Origin: Microbacterium azadirachtae
Lineage (GTDB): Bacteria > Actinomycetota > Actinomycetes > Actinomycetales > Microbacteriaceae
Reading direction: 5' to 3'
DNA: 64,000 bases
NCBI RefSeq assembly: GCF_000956505.1
Contig: NZ_JYIX01000032.1
Span: forward strand, 124,001-188,000
The notes beneath the pieces are model-generated. The model was not told the DNA's origin, ran no database searches, and was given only the letters and a program-made list of their open reading frames with translations. Of the stretch, positions 7,837-16,138 are shown in pieces. Numbering within the stretch: position 1 is the first letter of the stretch; each line of letters begins with the position of its first letter. The position numbers and the translations under genes were made by a program.

Positions 7837-8409
7837 GTGCCTCGTCCGCGCAGTGAGAATGCCCGCCAGTCCGTGCTGGCGGCGATGCGCCGTGCGCTCG
7901 CCGCAGACGGCTACGACGCCGTGACGATCGAGGGACTGGCTGCCGAGGCGGGGGTCTCGAAGCAGACGATCTACCGGTGGTGGGGGTCGAAGGCGGCGAT
8001 CCTCGGCGAGGCGCTGCTCGAGGGCTCGCTCCCGGGAGCGGATGTCGCCCTGCCGTTCTCGTCGGATCTGGCGGCGGACCTGCGGGCGTGGTTCGCCACC
8101 GCGGGCGAGCACCTGTCCCGCTCCGAGAACGTGGAGCTCGCCCGCGCGCTTATCGCCGTGACCGCGACGGATCCGGAGTTGGGCGCAGCCCTGAACCATC
8201 GATTCGCGGATCCGATCGTGTCGTGGATCGTCGCCCGGATCCTCCGCGCGCAGGAGGAGGGCGCGGTTCGGGCGGACGCCGACCCTGCCGCCGTGGCTGA
8301 TCAGTTCGTTGCGGCGACGTCGTACGCGGCGCTGCTCGGCCGCCCGCTCACCGCTGAGCGCGTGAACGCGCTCGTGGATCTGGTGATGCACGGGCTCGCA
8401 GTGCACTGA
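7837..8409 (+). CDS. TetR-family transcriptional regulator
   Basis: This encodes 190 residues from GTG 7837 (PRPRSENARQSVLAAM). The N-terminal DNA-binding domain contains VTIEGLAAEAGVSKQTIYRWW (helix-turn-helix with the family's Tyr/Trp-Trp ending), then KAAILGEALL. The C-terminal part is a helical ligand-binding domain of the TetR_C_11/33 kind. It is divergent from the SDR gene 106 nt away and likely controls both. The ligand is unknown. Confidence 0.9.
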   Translation: MPRPRSENARQSVLAAMRRALAADGYDAVTIEGLAAEAGVSKQTIYRWWGSKAAILGEALLEGSLPGADVALPFSSDLAADLRAWFATAGEHLSRSENVELARALIAVTATDPELGAALNHRFADPIVSWIVARILRAQEEGAVRADADPAAVADQFVAATSYAALLGRPLTAERVNALVDLVMHGLAVH

Positions 8410-8428
8410 GTCCGTCCTTCGCCGGGCC

Positions 8429-8437
8429 TGTGGATAA
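8429..8437 (+). promoter_or_regulatory. Isolated perfect DnaA-box-like 9-mer
   Basis: TGTGGATAA (reverse complement TTATCCACA) matches the DnaA box consensus. It is a single site between the TetR gene and a lipoprotein gene. A second identical 9-mer lies at 63398-63406. One isolated 9-mer is not an origin. Confidence 0.35.
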
Positions 8438-8464
8438 CTTCTGCGGCGCTCCGGCGGATCTGGC

Positions 8465-8470
8465 TACGGT
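8465..8470 (+). promoter_or_regulatory. -10 hexamer TACGGT, predicted leaderless start
   Basis: TACGGT ends 6 nt before the ATG at 8477 of the lipoprotein gene. There is no ribosome-binding site. Confidence 0.45.
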
Positions 8471-8476
8471 GTCGGG

Positions 8477-8995
8477 ATGATTCCCCGGCACAGTGCTCTC
8501 ATCACCACGGCCGTCGTCGCGGGCGTGATCGGGCTCTCGGCCTGCACGCCCGTCCCGACTCCCGAACCGACACCCACCCCGCTGTTCGCGAGCGAAGCGG
8601 AAGCGTTCAAGGCGGCTGAGCAGGTGTACCGGGACTACAACACTGCGGGCGCCCAGGCCGACGCTGGAGATGCGAACGCTCGGCCGGAGACATTTCTCGC
8701 AGGCGCAGCTCTCGATGAGGAGATTGCCGGTCGGCGGGATCTGGAAGCCAACGGGTTGTCGATTCGAGGGAGAACTGACATCGCCTTGTTCAACGGACTT
8801 AGTTCCAACCTCGAGACTTCTCGGGTAGCTGCAATCGTCTGTCTTGACGTAAGTGGCACTCGTATCTTCGACAATGTTGGCAACGACGTGACGCCGACCG
8901 AGAGGCCAACGACTGTTCCCCTCCAAGTTGACTTCGCCCGTTCGGGAAGCTCGCTGGTGATCGTGAAATCGGCCTCCGCGGACGCGAAGTGCTAG
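8477..8995 (+). CDS. Secreted lipoprotein, Pro/Thr-rich linker, unknown function
   Basis: This encodes 172 residues. A signal peptide ends in the lipobox LSAC (Cys at about residue 23), then a PTPEPTPTP linker and a domain with AEAFKAAEQVYRDYN. I know similar lipoproteins from other Microbacteriaceae but no function. From about 8690 the DNA is clearly less GC-biased at third codon positions than its neighbours (many T- and A-ending codons), which suggests acquisition from elsewhere. The next gene starts inside its last codons. Confidence 0.8.
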   Translation: MIPRHSALITTAVVAGVIGLSACTPVPTPEPTPTPLFASEAEAFKAAEQVYRDYNTAGAQADAGDANARPETFLAGAALDEEIAGRRDLEANGLSIRGRTDIALFNGLSSNLETSRVAAIVCLDVSGTRIFDNVGNDVTPTERPTTVPLQVDFARSGSSLVIVKSASADAKC

Positions 8996-9843
8996 TCGCG
9001 TCAGCCGCCGTGTTGATTGCGATGACACTTGTTAGCGCCGTGCCCGCGACGGATGCTGACGCCTCATGTGGCCGCATCGGCGCAATGTTCGGCTGCTCTG
9101 ACGGCGGCGGTGTGACGCTAACCGGTAGTGAGGACAGCAACGCGAATGGTGAGGAACCATCTCCCGGAGCGGATGGTGGACCGTTATTGGGGAGTCCGGC
9201 TACGGAGGGCGCTTCGCCCGCACTGGAGCCGGCCAAGCCGTTGTCGATCTACGAGACGTGTCGCGACGACGTCCACGAAGACCAGAGCTGCCTCGGTGGC
9301 ATTCGCGTCGACGCTCCGACCACCGAGACCCCAGCGCCGACAACGCCCGGCACACCGGCCTGGAGCGTCACCATCACCGACCTCGCCCGATTCGTCCCGT
9401 CCACCGCCACGGTCGGCGGTGAGCCTGGCAACGTCGCGGTCGTCGGCCTACCGGCCAACTTCCTCAGCAGTGCGAAGACCGAGACCATCCCGGGCACGGT
9501 CCTGGGGCGGGCCCTGAGCATCCGCTTCACTCCCGTGAACTACGCCTTCGACTACGGCGACGGAGAACGCCGCGACAGCGCAGGGCCCGGCACCGCGTGG
9601 GACGCCAACCGCCAGGCGCAGTTCACCCCGACGACTACGAGCCACGTCTACAAGGAACCCGGGCGGTACACCGCCACGGTCACTGTCACCTACACCGCGG
9701 ACGTCGACCTCGGCAGCGGCTGGATCCCGATCCGCGGCACCTTGAGCGGCCCACCCGCAGGGCAGGAGATCCGTGTCGTCAAGGCGCATACGGCTCTCGT
9801 GCTCGGCACCTGTCATGAGCGCCCGTCGGCTCCCGGCTGCTGA
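8989..9843 (+). CDS. Secreted PKD-like surface protein
   Basis: The GTG at 8989 overlaps the upstream stop codon by 7 nt, so the pair is probably coupled. The 284-residue product has a signal peptide (LVASAAVLIAMTLVSAV, cleavage near ADA-S), a low-complexity Ser/Gly/Pro segment, and a C-terminal PKD-like beta domain with YAFDYGDGERR and TTSHVYKEPGRYTATVTVTY. Several Cys residues (CGRIGAMFGC, C..DQSC) could form disulphides. The function may be adhesion or surface interaction, inferred only from the PKD fold. Confidence 0.75.
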   Translation: MLVASAAVLIAMTLVSAVPATDADASCGRIGAMFGCSDGGGVTLTGSEDSNANGEEPSPGADGGPLLGSPATEGASPALEPAKPLSIYETCRDDVHEDQSCLGGIRVDAPTTETPAPTTPGTPAWSVTITDLARFVPSTATVGGEPGNVAVVGLPANFLSSAKTETIPGTVLGRALSIRFTPVNYAFDYGDGERRDSAGPGTAWDANRQAQFTPTTTSHVYKEPGRYTATVTVTYTADVDLGSGWIPIRGTLSGPPAGQEIRVVKAHTALVLGTCHERPSAPGC

Positions 9844-9965
9844 AAGGGGATTCCGCAACCATTCAGCCAACCCATAAGGTCGTAACATCGCGGCACGCGG
9901 TCACGAGCTCCCGATCCGCTCCCGCCGCCGCACACGCGCTACCCACGCAGGAAAGCAGGACTCTC

Positions 9966-11561
9966 ATGGCAGAGAAGTACGACCAGGCCACATCGGATCC
10001 GGCGACGCGAACCCTCGACTCGGTCACCGGGATCAGCAAGAAGGGCCTTCCGACGGGAACCGTCGGCGTGCTCGGCGCCCTCGTGATCGGCATCTCGACG
10101 TGCGCGCCCGCCTACACGCTGACGGCCGCAGTCGGCCCGGCAGCGAGCGAGGTCGGCTACCAGACGCCCGCCATCTTCCTCATGGGCTTCATCCCGATGC
10201 TGCTCGTCGCGCTCGGCTATCGCGCGCTCAACTCTGCGATGCCCGACTCCGGCACGTCCTTTACCTGGGCGACACGCGCGTTCGGACCTTGGATCGGCTG
10301 GATGGCGGGATGGGGCCTCGTCGCGGCGACGGTGCTCGTGCTGTCGAACCTCGCCGGCATCGCGGTGGAGTTCCTGTTCCAGTCGATCAGCATCCTCGTC
10401 GGGGATCCGTCGATCGCCGATCTGGCGGCGAACAAGTTCATCAACATCCTCGTCTGCCTCGCCTTCATGGCGCTCGCGACCTACATCTCGTACCGCGGCA
10501 TGACGTCGACGAAGATCTTCCAGTACATCACCGTGATCTTCCAGATGGCCGTCATGGTCTGGTTCGTCGTCGCGATGTTCGTGGGCGCGGGCGACCCCGC
10601 CAACAAGCAGGCGAAGATGCCGGAGCTGAGCTGGTTCAACCCGTTCGAGGTGTCGAGCTTCAGTGCCTTCGCTGCAGGCATCGCGGTCTCGATCTTCGTG
10701 TACTGGGGCTGGGACACCGTGCTGACCATGGGCGAGGAGACGAAGCCGTCCAAGGGCCGCCTGTCGACCGAGAGCAAGGCGGCCATGATCCTGGTCGGGA
10801 TCCTCGTCGTCCTCTACGTCGGCACTGCGACGGCGACCGTCGCCTTTGCGGGTCTCGGTGACGGGCCGACCGGCCTCGGCAACCCGGAGATCATCGAGAA
10901 CGTCTTCGCCGCGCTCGCCCACCCGGTCATGGGGCCGGCGGCGATCCTGCTCTCGCTCGCGATCCTGGTGAGCGCCATGGCGTCGATCAACTCCACGGCG
11001 ATCTCGCCCGCGCGCACGCTGCTCGCGATGTCGCACTACGGCGCGCTGCCTGCGGCGATCAAGAAGGTGCACCCGAAGTACAAGTCGCCGCACGTGGCGC
11101 TGCTGCTCTCCTCAATCGTCGCCTCCGTGTTCTACGCGGTCATGCGCTTCATCAGCGAGGACGTGCTGTGGGACACGATCACCGCGCTCGGCATGATGGT
11201 CTGCTTCTACTACGGCATCACAGCCCTCGCGAGCCCCTGGTACTTCCGCAAGTCCGCGTTCCGCGAGGGCCTCGGATCCGTCATCTCGAAGGTCGTGCTC
11301 CCGGGCATCGGCGGGATCCTGCTGCTCATCGTGTTCGTGAAGACGACGATCGACGCGATGGACCCGTCGGCCGGGTCCGGCAGCAACATCGCCGGGATCG
11401 GCCTGGTCGGGATCATCGGCGTGACCGTGCTCGGGATCGGCGTGATCCTGATGTTCGTGCAGGCCAAGGCGGATCCGGCGTTCTTCCGTGGCGAGCGGCT
11501 CGCAAAGACCGACGCCACCAAGGACCCGTCGGCGCAGCAGGTCTTCGACGACGGGCTGTAA
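9966..11561 (+). CDS. APC-superfamily amino acid/amine permease
   Basis: This encodes 531 residues with about 12-13 hydrophobic segments from residue 28 to 505. The N-terminal glycine-rich helix (GVLGALVIGISTCAPAYTLTA) and the MPDSGTSFTWATRAFGPWIGWMAGW stretch are typical of the amino acid-polyamine-organocation superfamily. It should import an amino acid or amine using the proton gradient. The start ATG 9966 has CAGGAAAGCAGG upstream. The substrate cannot be told from the sequence; the gene stands alone and converges on the NERD gene. Confidence 0.9.
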   Translation: MAEKYDQATSDPATRTLDSVTGISKKGLPTGTVGVLGALVIGISTCAPAYTLTAAVGPAASEVGYQTPAIFLMGFIPMLLVALGYRALNSAMPDSGTSFTWATRAFGPWIGWMAGWGLVAATVLVLSNLAGIAVEFLFQSISILVGDPSIADLAANKFINILVCLAFMALATYISYRGMTSTKIFQYITVIFQMAVMVWFVVAMFVGAGDPANKQAKMPELSWFNPFEVSSFSAFAAGIAVSIFVYWGWDTVLTMGEETKPSKGRLSTESKAAMILVGILVVLYVGTATATVAFAGLGDGPTGLGNPEIIENVFAALAHPVMGPAAILLSLAILVSAMASINSTAISPARTLLAMSHYGALPAAIKKVHPKYKSPHVALLLSSIVASVFYAVMRFISEDVLWDTITALGMMVCFYYGITALASPWYFRKSAFREGLGSVISKVVLPGIGGILLLIVFVKTTIDAMDPSAGSGSNIAGIGLVGIIGVTVLGIGVILMFVQAKADPAFFRGERLAKTDATKDPSAQQVFDDGL

Positions 11562-11567
11562 GCCCCG

Positions 11568-11587
11568 GCGGTGGGTCAGGCCACCGC
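11568..11587. terminator. Shared bidirectional terminator hairpin
   Basis: GCGGTGG (11568-11574) pairs with CCACCGC (11581-11587) over a 6-nt loop. It begins 7 nt after the permease stop and overlaps the last codons of the converging NERD gene. Confidence 0.55.
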
Positions 11588-12703
11588 GCGCCGTCGGGTC
11601 GCCATCCGCGGGCCGTCCTGCGTCGCCGTCGGCGCGGTAGCGGTCGTCCGCGCGGCGCGCGCGGGTACACGGAACGTGAGCGGCACCGGGCTGGCGAACT
11701 CGGAGGCGAATCGGCCGGTGCCGTGCAGGTCGGCGCCGAGCTCGCGGACGGTCGCGACCAGCTGGGTCAGCTGATGCGACGTCGGCGCCGTGGATCCGTT
11801 CGTCTGCACGTCGATGAGCGCCTTCTGGATCGTGCGGGCCGAGGCGATCCGGGTCGCCCGGCCGCGCTCGCCCTCATCCAGTCCGTCCGTCCAGACCCGC
11901 GCGTCCGGATGCGAGTAGAAGACGCACGTCTGCAGGTACGGGGCGGAGCCGTGCCGGGCCGCGAGGTGGCCGTGGAACCGCCGGGCCTGCCGCCGTACCT
12001 GGAACGCCGGCGACTCGTGCTCGAGCTTCGAACGCACCGACACGGATCCGGCGCTGTCGCGCTTCAGTGAGATCGCGTACGACGTCGGCAGCGCGGTCTC
12101 GTCGAACAGGATGGACAGCGCACCGGCCATCGACGAAGGCTTCTTGCCGTCGAAGATGAGCCCCTTCCAGTTCTTGCTGTCGACGAGGACCACGGCCTTC
12201 TCGGTGATCACCAGGTGGTCGAGCTGCACGCAGTACGGCGCGGTGGCCTCGTCGTCGTGCGGAGAGAACACGATGTTCGTCGCGATGATCGCGTCGAGTC
12301 CCGCAGCGGTGCACGCGTCGACGAGCAGTTCGCGTGAGGCGAGTTCCCACCGCATGCCCTGCCCCGCGAGCTGCTGGGACTCGGTCCCGGCCTTGACCGC
12401 GGCATCGCGCTCGGCCTGCAGGCGGGTGATCTCGGTCTCGTGTTCCGCGAGGCGCTGCTGCGCCTGTGAATCGTTCCGGACGGCCAGCTCGGCGAGCGAC
12501 GAGTCGTGCTGCTGTTGGAGCTCCCGCTTCTCGCCGGCATGCCGAGCCGTGAGGGCGCTCTCCTCCGAGGAATGCTCCTGCTGTGCCGCGGCGAGCTCCT
12601 CCTTGGCGCGCCGGGTGCGCCGGCTCATCACCCACGCGGTGACGACGAGGGCGATGAACAGGACCGCGGCGGTGACGATCAGGACGAGCGTGGATGTCTC
12701 CAT
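11576..12703 (-). CDS. NERD-domain membrane-anchored protein
   Basis: Starting at ATG 12703 (METSTLVLIV) this encodes 375 residues; a TTG 12 nt further upstream is possible. One transmembrane helix (about residues 4-26) is followed by a long Gln/Glu/Arg-rich coiled coil (about 30-100) and then a NERD (nuclease-related) domain: QLDHLVITEKAVVLVDSKNWKGLIFDG contains the typical D-hh-hh-hh-(E/D)xKxW core. NERD proteins are suspected DNA-processing or defence enzymes, but few are characterised. The C-terminal tail is Ala/Thr/Arg-rich and probably disordered. Confidence 0.85.
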   Translation of the reverse strand: METSTLVLIVTAAVLFIALVVTAWVMSRRTRRAKEELAAAQQEHSSEESALTARHAGEKRELQQQHDSSLAELAVRNDSQAQQRLAEHETEITRLQAERDAAVKAGTESQQLAGQGMRWELASRELLVDACTAAGLDAIIATNIVFSPHDDEATAPYCVQLDHLVITEKAVVLVDSKNWKGLIFDGKKPSSMAGALSILFDETALPTSYAISLKRDSAGSVSVRSKLEHESPAFQVRRQARRFHGHLAARHGSAPYLQTCVFYSHPDARVWTDGLDEGERGRATRIASARTIQKALIDVQTNGSTAPTSHQLTQLVATVRELGADLHGTGRFASEFASPVPLTFRVPARAARTTATAPTATQDGPRMATRRRAVA

Positions 12704-12778
12704 CCGTCCAGCCAATCAGGCGCGGCCGACTTTTCTCGGCAACCGACTGCGCGCCGGACGGATCCGATATTCCGATCG

Positions 12779-12946
12779 TCAGCGCATCGCGGCGATGGCG
12801 CGGTCGGTGTCCTCGAACATGAGCGAGGCGTTGATCACCTCGTCATCGTCCACACGATCTCCGATCTGTCGGGTCGTTCTGCGGCTGGTGCCGTTTGTGC
12901 CGTCGCTGCTCTGCGGGCGTGCGCGGTCGAGGTGTGCGTCAGACAC
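12779..12946 (-). CDS. 55-residue hypothetical protein coupled to the DsrE-like gene
   Basis: A GTG at 12946 overlaps the stop of the upstream DsrE-like gene by 8 nt and opens a 55-codon frame (SDAHLDRARPQSSDG ... AIAAMR). The C-terminal half is acidic (DRVDDDEVINASLMFEDTDRA) and predicted helical. The overlap and fairly GC-rich third positions favour a real gene. No family is recognised. Confidence 0.4.
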   Translation of the reverse strand: MSDAHLDRARPQSSDGTNGTSRRTTRQIGDRVDDDEVINASLMFEDTDRAIAAMR

Positions 12947-13265
12947 GCACGTAGGCAGCGCCCTCGAACTGAGCGTCGCTCAGCGCGACGACGGCGGCCG
13001 GCACAGTGATGACGCCGGGCTGGAGTGCCCCGACGGAGATGCGATGGCTTCGCAGGCCGCCTTCGCACGCCTCGACCGTGGCGACGTCCGTCGCCGGAAG
13101 CGGAGCGGCATCGGCGGCGACGCCGGGGATCGCCGGGCCGTTCACGATGATCCGGATCCGGGTCTCAGGGCGATGCCCGTGCAGGATCCCCGCCATGCCG
13201 ATGGCCCGGGTGACGTCCTCCGGCCGATCCGACACGTGCAGTACGACGGTTCGCTGGGTGGTCAT
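12939..13265 (-). CDS. DsrE-family sulfur-relay-like protein
   Basis: This encodes 108 residues from ATG 13265 (MTTQRTVVLH). It has the DsrE fold pattern: VVLHVSDRPEDVTRAIGMAG, RIRIIVNGPAI, a single Cys in VEACEGGLR, and the C-terminal ITVPAAVVALSDAQFEGAAYVRV. DsrE-like proteins move persulfide sulfur or act as small regulatory folds, and the Cys in this position is the one expected to carry sulfur. There are no tus/dsr genes nearby, so the role is unknown. Confidence 0.8.
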   Translation of the reverse strand: MTTQRTVVLHVSDRPEDVTRAIGMAGILHGHRPETRIRIIVNGPAIPGVAADAAPLPATDVATVEACEGGLRSHRISVGALQPGVITVPAAVVALSDAQFEGAAYVRV

Positions 13266-13305
13266 GGATCCATACTTGCGCATCGGGTGCGGGGTGCCTG
13301 AGGTA

Positions 13306-13698
13306 TCACCACTCCACCACTTCCACATCGCAATGCAGTCGGGCCGCCTTCGCCAGCCGCAGGTCAAGCGTCAGCAGCGGGCATCGGAACGCCTCCGCGA
13401 GCGCGACATAACTTGCGTCATAGGTGGAGAAGTTGGTTCGAAGTGCCAGCACTCTCGGGATCAACGGCAGCGTGGGGTGAAGGTCGATGGGGAGGCGGAG
13501 CAGATCGTGGCAGGCGACGTCGAGGTCATGACTGTCGAGATGTCCCCCGAGGTGCAAGCCGCGGAGCGCCGAGGCGGTCTCGACGGGCAGGACGTCGGGA
13601 GCGATGAGCGTCTCGCTCACGAGGCGGTCGAGCAGCTGCGGAGCGGTTCTGTGATCGACGAGCAATTCGACGACTGCAGAGGCGTCGACGACGATCAT
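13306..13698 (-). CDS. vapC: PIN-domain toxin, VapC/FitB type
   Basis: This 130-residue PIN-domain ribonuclease has the four acidic residues Asp5 (IVVDAS), Glu40 (LPVETASAL), Asp94 (TYDASYVALAE) and Asp112 (LLTLDLRL), which bind Mg. VapC toxins cleave tRNA or rRNA and are held inactive by the antitoxin. ATG 13698 overlaps the antitoxin stop by 4 nt, the standard antitoxin-first order. All catalytic residues are present, so the toxin looks functional. Confidence 0.92.
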   Translation of the reverse strand: MIVVDASAVVELLVDHRTAPQLLDRLVSETLIAPDVLPVETASALRGLHLGGHLDSHDLDVACHDLLRLPIDLHPTLPLIPRVLALRTNFSTYDASYVALAEAFRCPLLTLDLRLAKAARLHCDVEVVEW

Positions 13699-13925
13699 CG
13701 ACCTCGCCGGCCGTCTCGAACCCCCTTGAGGATCGCTTCGCGAGGGATGTGTCGTGGCGGGCGCTGACCCAGCTCCGTGAGCACTTCCGCCAGCGTCGGC
13801 CGCTCAGCCAGGTGCGTGAGCTCCGCCGTCAGGTACTGCTGAAGCGACTGTCCGCGCGCTTCCGCTCGCGCTGACAGAACGGAGTGCACCGCCGGGTCGA
13901 GGTCGCGAATCAGCACGTTCGGCAT
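13695..13925 (-). CDS. vapB: Ribbon-helix-helix antitoxin, VapB/FitA type
   Basis: The start is set at ATG 13925 (MPNVLIRDLD) because it follows a CATACT hexamer by 6 nt; an in-frame ATG at 13940 gives only five more residues. The 76-residue protein has a FitA-like ribbon-helix-helix (PNVLIRDLDPAVHSVLSARAEARGQSLQQYLTAEL) and a basic C-terminal tail that would occupy the toxin active site. It should bind and neutralise VapC and repress the operon at the palindrome over its own start. Confidence 0.9.
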   Translation of the reverse strand: MPNVLIRDLDPAVHSVLSARAEARGQSLQQYLTAELTHLAERPTLAEVLTELGQRPPRHIPREAILKGVRDGRRGR

Positions 13926-13942
13926 GCTTACAGTATGCATGC
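13922..13942 (-). promoter_or_regulatory. Candidate toxin-antitoxin operator and promoter
   Basis: GCATGC at 13922-13927 and 13937-13942 flank a 9-nt spacer. The spacer overlaps a CATACT -10-like hexamer (13932-13937, minus strand) 6 nt before the antitoxin ATG. A ribbon-helix-helix dimer bound here would block transcription, as in other autoregulated TA operons. Confidence 0.5.
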
Positions 13943-13945
13943 GGG

Positions 13946-14104
13946 TCATCCGATCTGATAGCGGATGCCGAACCCTGCGTCCGCGACCCGTTGGGCGAAC
14001 TCTCTGGCGCGGACGAGATTGCCTGGCACGCAGTCCCGCGGACACTCCCGTGACTGAGCAATCTGCCTGGCCGAAACCGCGAAGGCGAAGTATCTGATCC
14101 CCAT
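13946..14104 (-). CDS. Short hypothetical protein, possibly a truncated gene
   Basis: From ATG 14104 this frame encodes 52 residues beginning MGIRYFAFAV. The opening MG(I/V)RY(F/Y)A(F/Y) resembles the start of larger Microbacteriaceae proteins of unknown function that I remember, so this may be a truncated member. The frame is open further upstream to a TTG at 14257 (103 codons), but codon use there is poor. Two Cys pairs (CPRDC) are visible. It ends just upstream of the antitoxin promoter. Confidence 0.35.
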   Translation of the reverse strand: MGIRYFAFAVSARQIAQSRECPRDCVPGNLVRAREFAQRVADAGFGIRYQIG

Positions 14105-14378
14105 CCGCTCAGCCTGCGTCGCGACCGCAACGGAGGTTCGCGCCAGGAGCGGACCAGGGGAAGAACTCGTACCAGTTTCGGGATGTGCAGGACGAGCCCG
14201 CGAGAAGTCGCTCACGGCTGGTGCAGATCGAATCAGCAAGTGATAAACGTCCAACAAGATCAGTATGCGTCAGGAGTGGCATAGATTCAGTGTCTTATTG
14301 ATCTCTGATTTGGCGAGGGTCGGCCCGCGGGCGGATACTCGACCCGTCCCGGACGCCGATCCCGCCCAGGGTCCAACA

Positions 14379-15275
14379 ATGAACGCATCCACCTCTTCCG
14401 TGCCTTCGGTGCCGGCCGGCAGCATCGCCGTCATCGGTGCCGGGCGGCTCGGCAGCGTGCTCGCACGAGCGCTCGTCGAAGCGGGATTCGACGTGAGAGG
14501 GCTGCTCGAACGCGGCGACGCGATCCCCGCCACCGACCTCGTGGTTTTGTGCGTTCCTGACGCGGCGATCCACGAAGCGGCCGAGGTCGCCCGCCCGCAT
14601 GCGCGCCTGATCGGCCACGTCTCCGGAGCGACGGGGCTCGACGATGTCGACTTCAGCATCCATCCGCTGCAGACGTTCACCGGATCCGAGTCGCCCGTCG
14701 TCTTCCGTGGCATCGGCGCAGCGATCGACGGACGAACGCCGGAAGCCCTGGTAATAGCGGAGCAGCTGGCCCACGCCATCGGGGCGCATCCGTTCCGCGT
14801 CGACGACGCGCATCGTGCGGGGTACCACGCCTCCGCGTCCATCGCCTCGAACCTGCTGTTCGCCGTGCTCGACGCGGCCGAGCAGGTTGCGGGATCGGCC
14901 GGGATCCCTTCGGCGGAGGCGCGTGCGATCCTTGCCCCGCTCGTGCGGCAGACCGTCGAGAACTGGGTCGAGGTCGGTGCCGCAGAGGCGCTCACCGGTC
15001 CGATCGCCCGAGGGGATGAGGGGACCGTCGCCCGGCAGCGCGCGGCCGTGGATGTGGCGGTCCCAGACTTGCTCCCGCTGTTCGATGCGCTGATCGCGCA
15101 GACCCGGACGCTCGCGGCGACTGACGGTGATGGCGTTTCGTCTCGCTTCGCGGTTCCTGAGCGTCCTTCGTCTCGCTTCGCGGTTCCTGAGCGAGGAGCG
15201 CAGCGACGAGACGAAGGGCGCTCAGGAACCGTGGAACGTGAGTCGACGACCGATTCCGAGAGGACCCGCGCATGA
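14379..15275 (+). CDS. Rossmann/DUF2520 protein of the pantothenate operon
   Basis: Starting at ATG 14379 this encodes 298 residues. An N-terminal Rossmann fold (SIAVIGAGRLGSVLA, GxGxxG at residues 20-25) is followed by a helical DUF2520 domain (FSIHPLQTFTG, then AGYHASASIASNLLFAVLDAAEQV). The fold resembles ketopantoate reductase and 6-phosphogluconate dehydrogenase relatives. It overlaps panC by 4 nt. As no panE is present beside panC-panD-panB, it may supply the NADPH-dependent ketopantoate reduction; that is inference. The last 45 residues are encoded by a repeat element and are probably not part of the fold. Confidence 0.85.
   Translation: MNASTSSVPSVPAGSIAVIGAGRLGSVLARALVEAGFDVRGLLERGDAIPATDLVVLCVPDAAIHEAAEVARPHARLIGHVSGATGLDDVDFSIHPLQTFTGSESPVVFRGIGAAIDGRTPEALVIAEQLAHAIGAHPFRVDDAHRAGYHASASIASNLLFAVLDAAEQVAGSAGIPSAEARAILAPLVRQTVENWVEVGAAEALTGPIARGDEGTVARQRAAVDVAVPDLLPLFDALIAQTRTLAATDGDGVSSRFAVPERPSSRFAVPERGAQRRDEGRSGTVERESTTDSERTRA
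15136..15230. repeat. Dispersed TTCGTCTCGCTTCGC-type repeat inside the DUF2520 gene
   Basis: Two direct copies of TTCGTCTCGCTTCGC plus GGTTCCTGAGCG (15137-15163 and 15167-15193) are followed by inverted pieces CGACGAGACGAAGG (15204-15217) and CGCTCAGGAACC (15219-15230). This is the style of repeat widely scattered in Microbacteriaceae genomes. It is read in frame as the C-terminal tail of the DUF2520 protein (SSRFAVPERP twice). Confidence 0.75.
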
Positions 15276-16138
15276 GGATCATCCGCACGATTGCCGAGGT
15301 GCGCGATGCCGTCCGCGACGCCAAGGGCCAGGGCAAGACCATCGGCCTCGTGCCGACCATGGGCGCCTTCCATGCCGGCCACCTGTCGCTCATGAAGCAG
15401 GCCAGCGCGAACAACGACCTCGTCGTCGTCTCACTCTTCGTCAACCCCATTCAGTTCGGTGCGAACGAGGACCTCAGCAGCTACCCGCGCGACGAGCTGC
15501 GCGACGCCCAACTCGCTGAGCAGAGCGGCGTTGACATCCTCTTCGCTCCCGAGCCGGCCGAGATCTACCCCGACGGCTTCGCCACGACGATCCACATCGG
15601 CGGCATCACCGACGTGCTCGACGGCGCCAGCCGCGGTGCGCACCACTTCGACGGCGTCGCCACGGTCGTCGCGAAACTGTTCGGGATTGTCGCCCCTGAT
15701 GTTGCGTACTTCGGGCAGAAGGACGCGCAGCAGGTTCTCGTGGTCCGCCGGCTCGTGCGCGACCTGAACCTCGACGTGCGGATCGAGGCGTGTCCGATCG
15801 TCCGCGAGGCCGACGGTCTCGCGATGAGCTCGCGCAACGTCTACCTCGACGCCGACGCCCGTGCGCAGGCGACGGCGCTCAACCGGGCACTCGACGCGGC
15901 ACAGACTCTCGCTGAGACAGGGGAGCGCGACGCCGACGCCCTCACCGCCGCGGCCCGGACCATCCTCACCGCTGCCGGCATCACTCCCGAGTACCTGGAG
16001 CTCCGCGACGCCGAAACTCTGCAGCCCGTCACCCGTCTCGACGGCGAAGGGCTGCTCGCGGTCGCCGCTCGCGTGGGCGCTGCACGACTGATCGACAACC
16101 ACATCCTTCGTTCTGCCGACAGGAGAGGCGACGCCTGA
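15272..16138 (+). CDS. panC: Pantothenate synthetase (pantoate-beta-alanine ligase)
   Basis: This encodes 288 residues, the usual size. PanC joins pantoate and beta-alanine using ATP to make pantothenate. The HIGH-like motif is [14 protein letters not shown], followed by [11 protein letters not shown], the FGQKDAQQ loop and the KMSKS-like MSSRN. The ATG overlaps the DUF2520 stop by 4 nt and its own TGA shares a base with the panD ATG, so the four genes are one operon. The operon order gives both branches: panB and a reductase make pantoate, panD makes beta-alanine. Confidence 0.97.
   Translation: MRIIRTIAEVRDAVRDAKGQGKTIGLVPTMGAFHAGHLSLMKQASANNDLVVVSLFVNPIQFGANEDLSSYPRDELRDAQLAEQSGVDILFAPEPAEIYPDGFATTIHIGGITDVLDGASRGAHHFDGVATVVAKLFGIVAPDVAYFGQKDAQQVLVVRRLVRDLNLDVRIEACPIVREADGLAMSSRNVYLDADARAQATALNRALDAAQTLAETGERDADALTAAARTILTAAGITPEYLELRDAETLQPVTRLDGEGLLAVAARVGAARLIDNHILRSADRRGDA

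Noticed and set aside
8429..8437. Replication origin
   Set aside because: There is only one DnaA-box-like 9-mer here and no AT-rich region or dnaA/dnaN gene; the second copy is 55 kb away.
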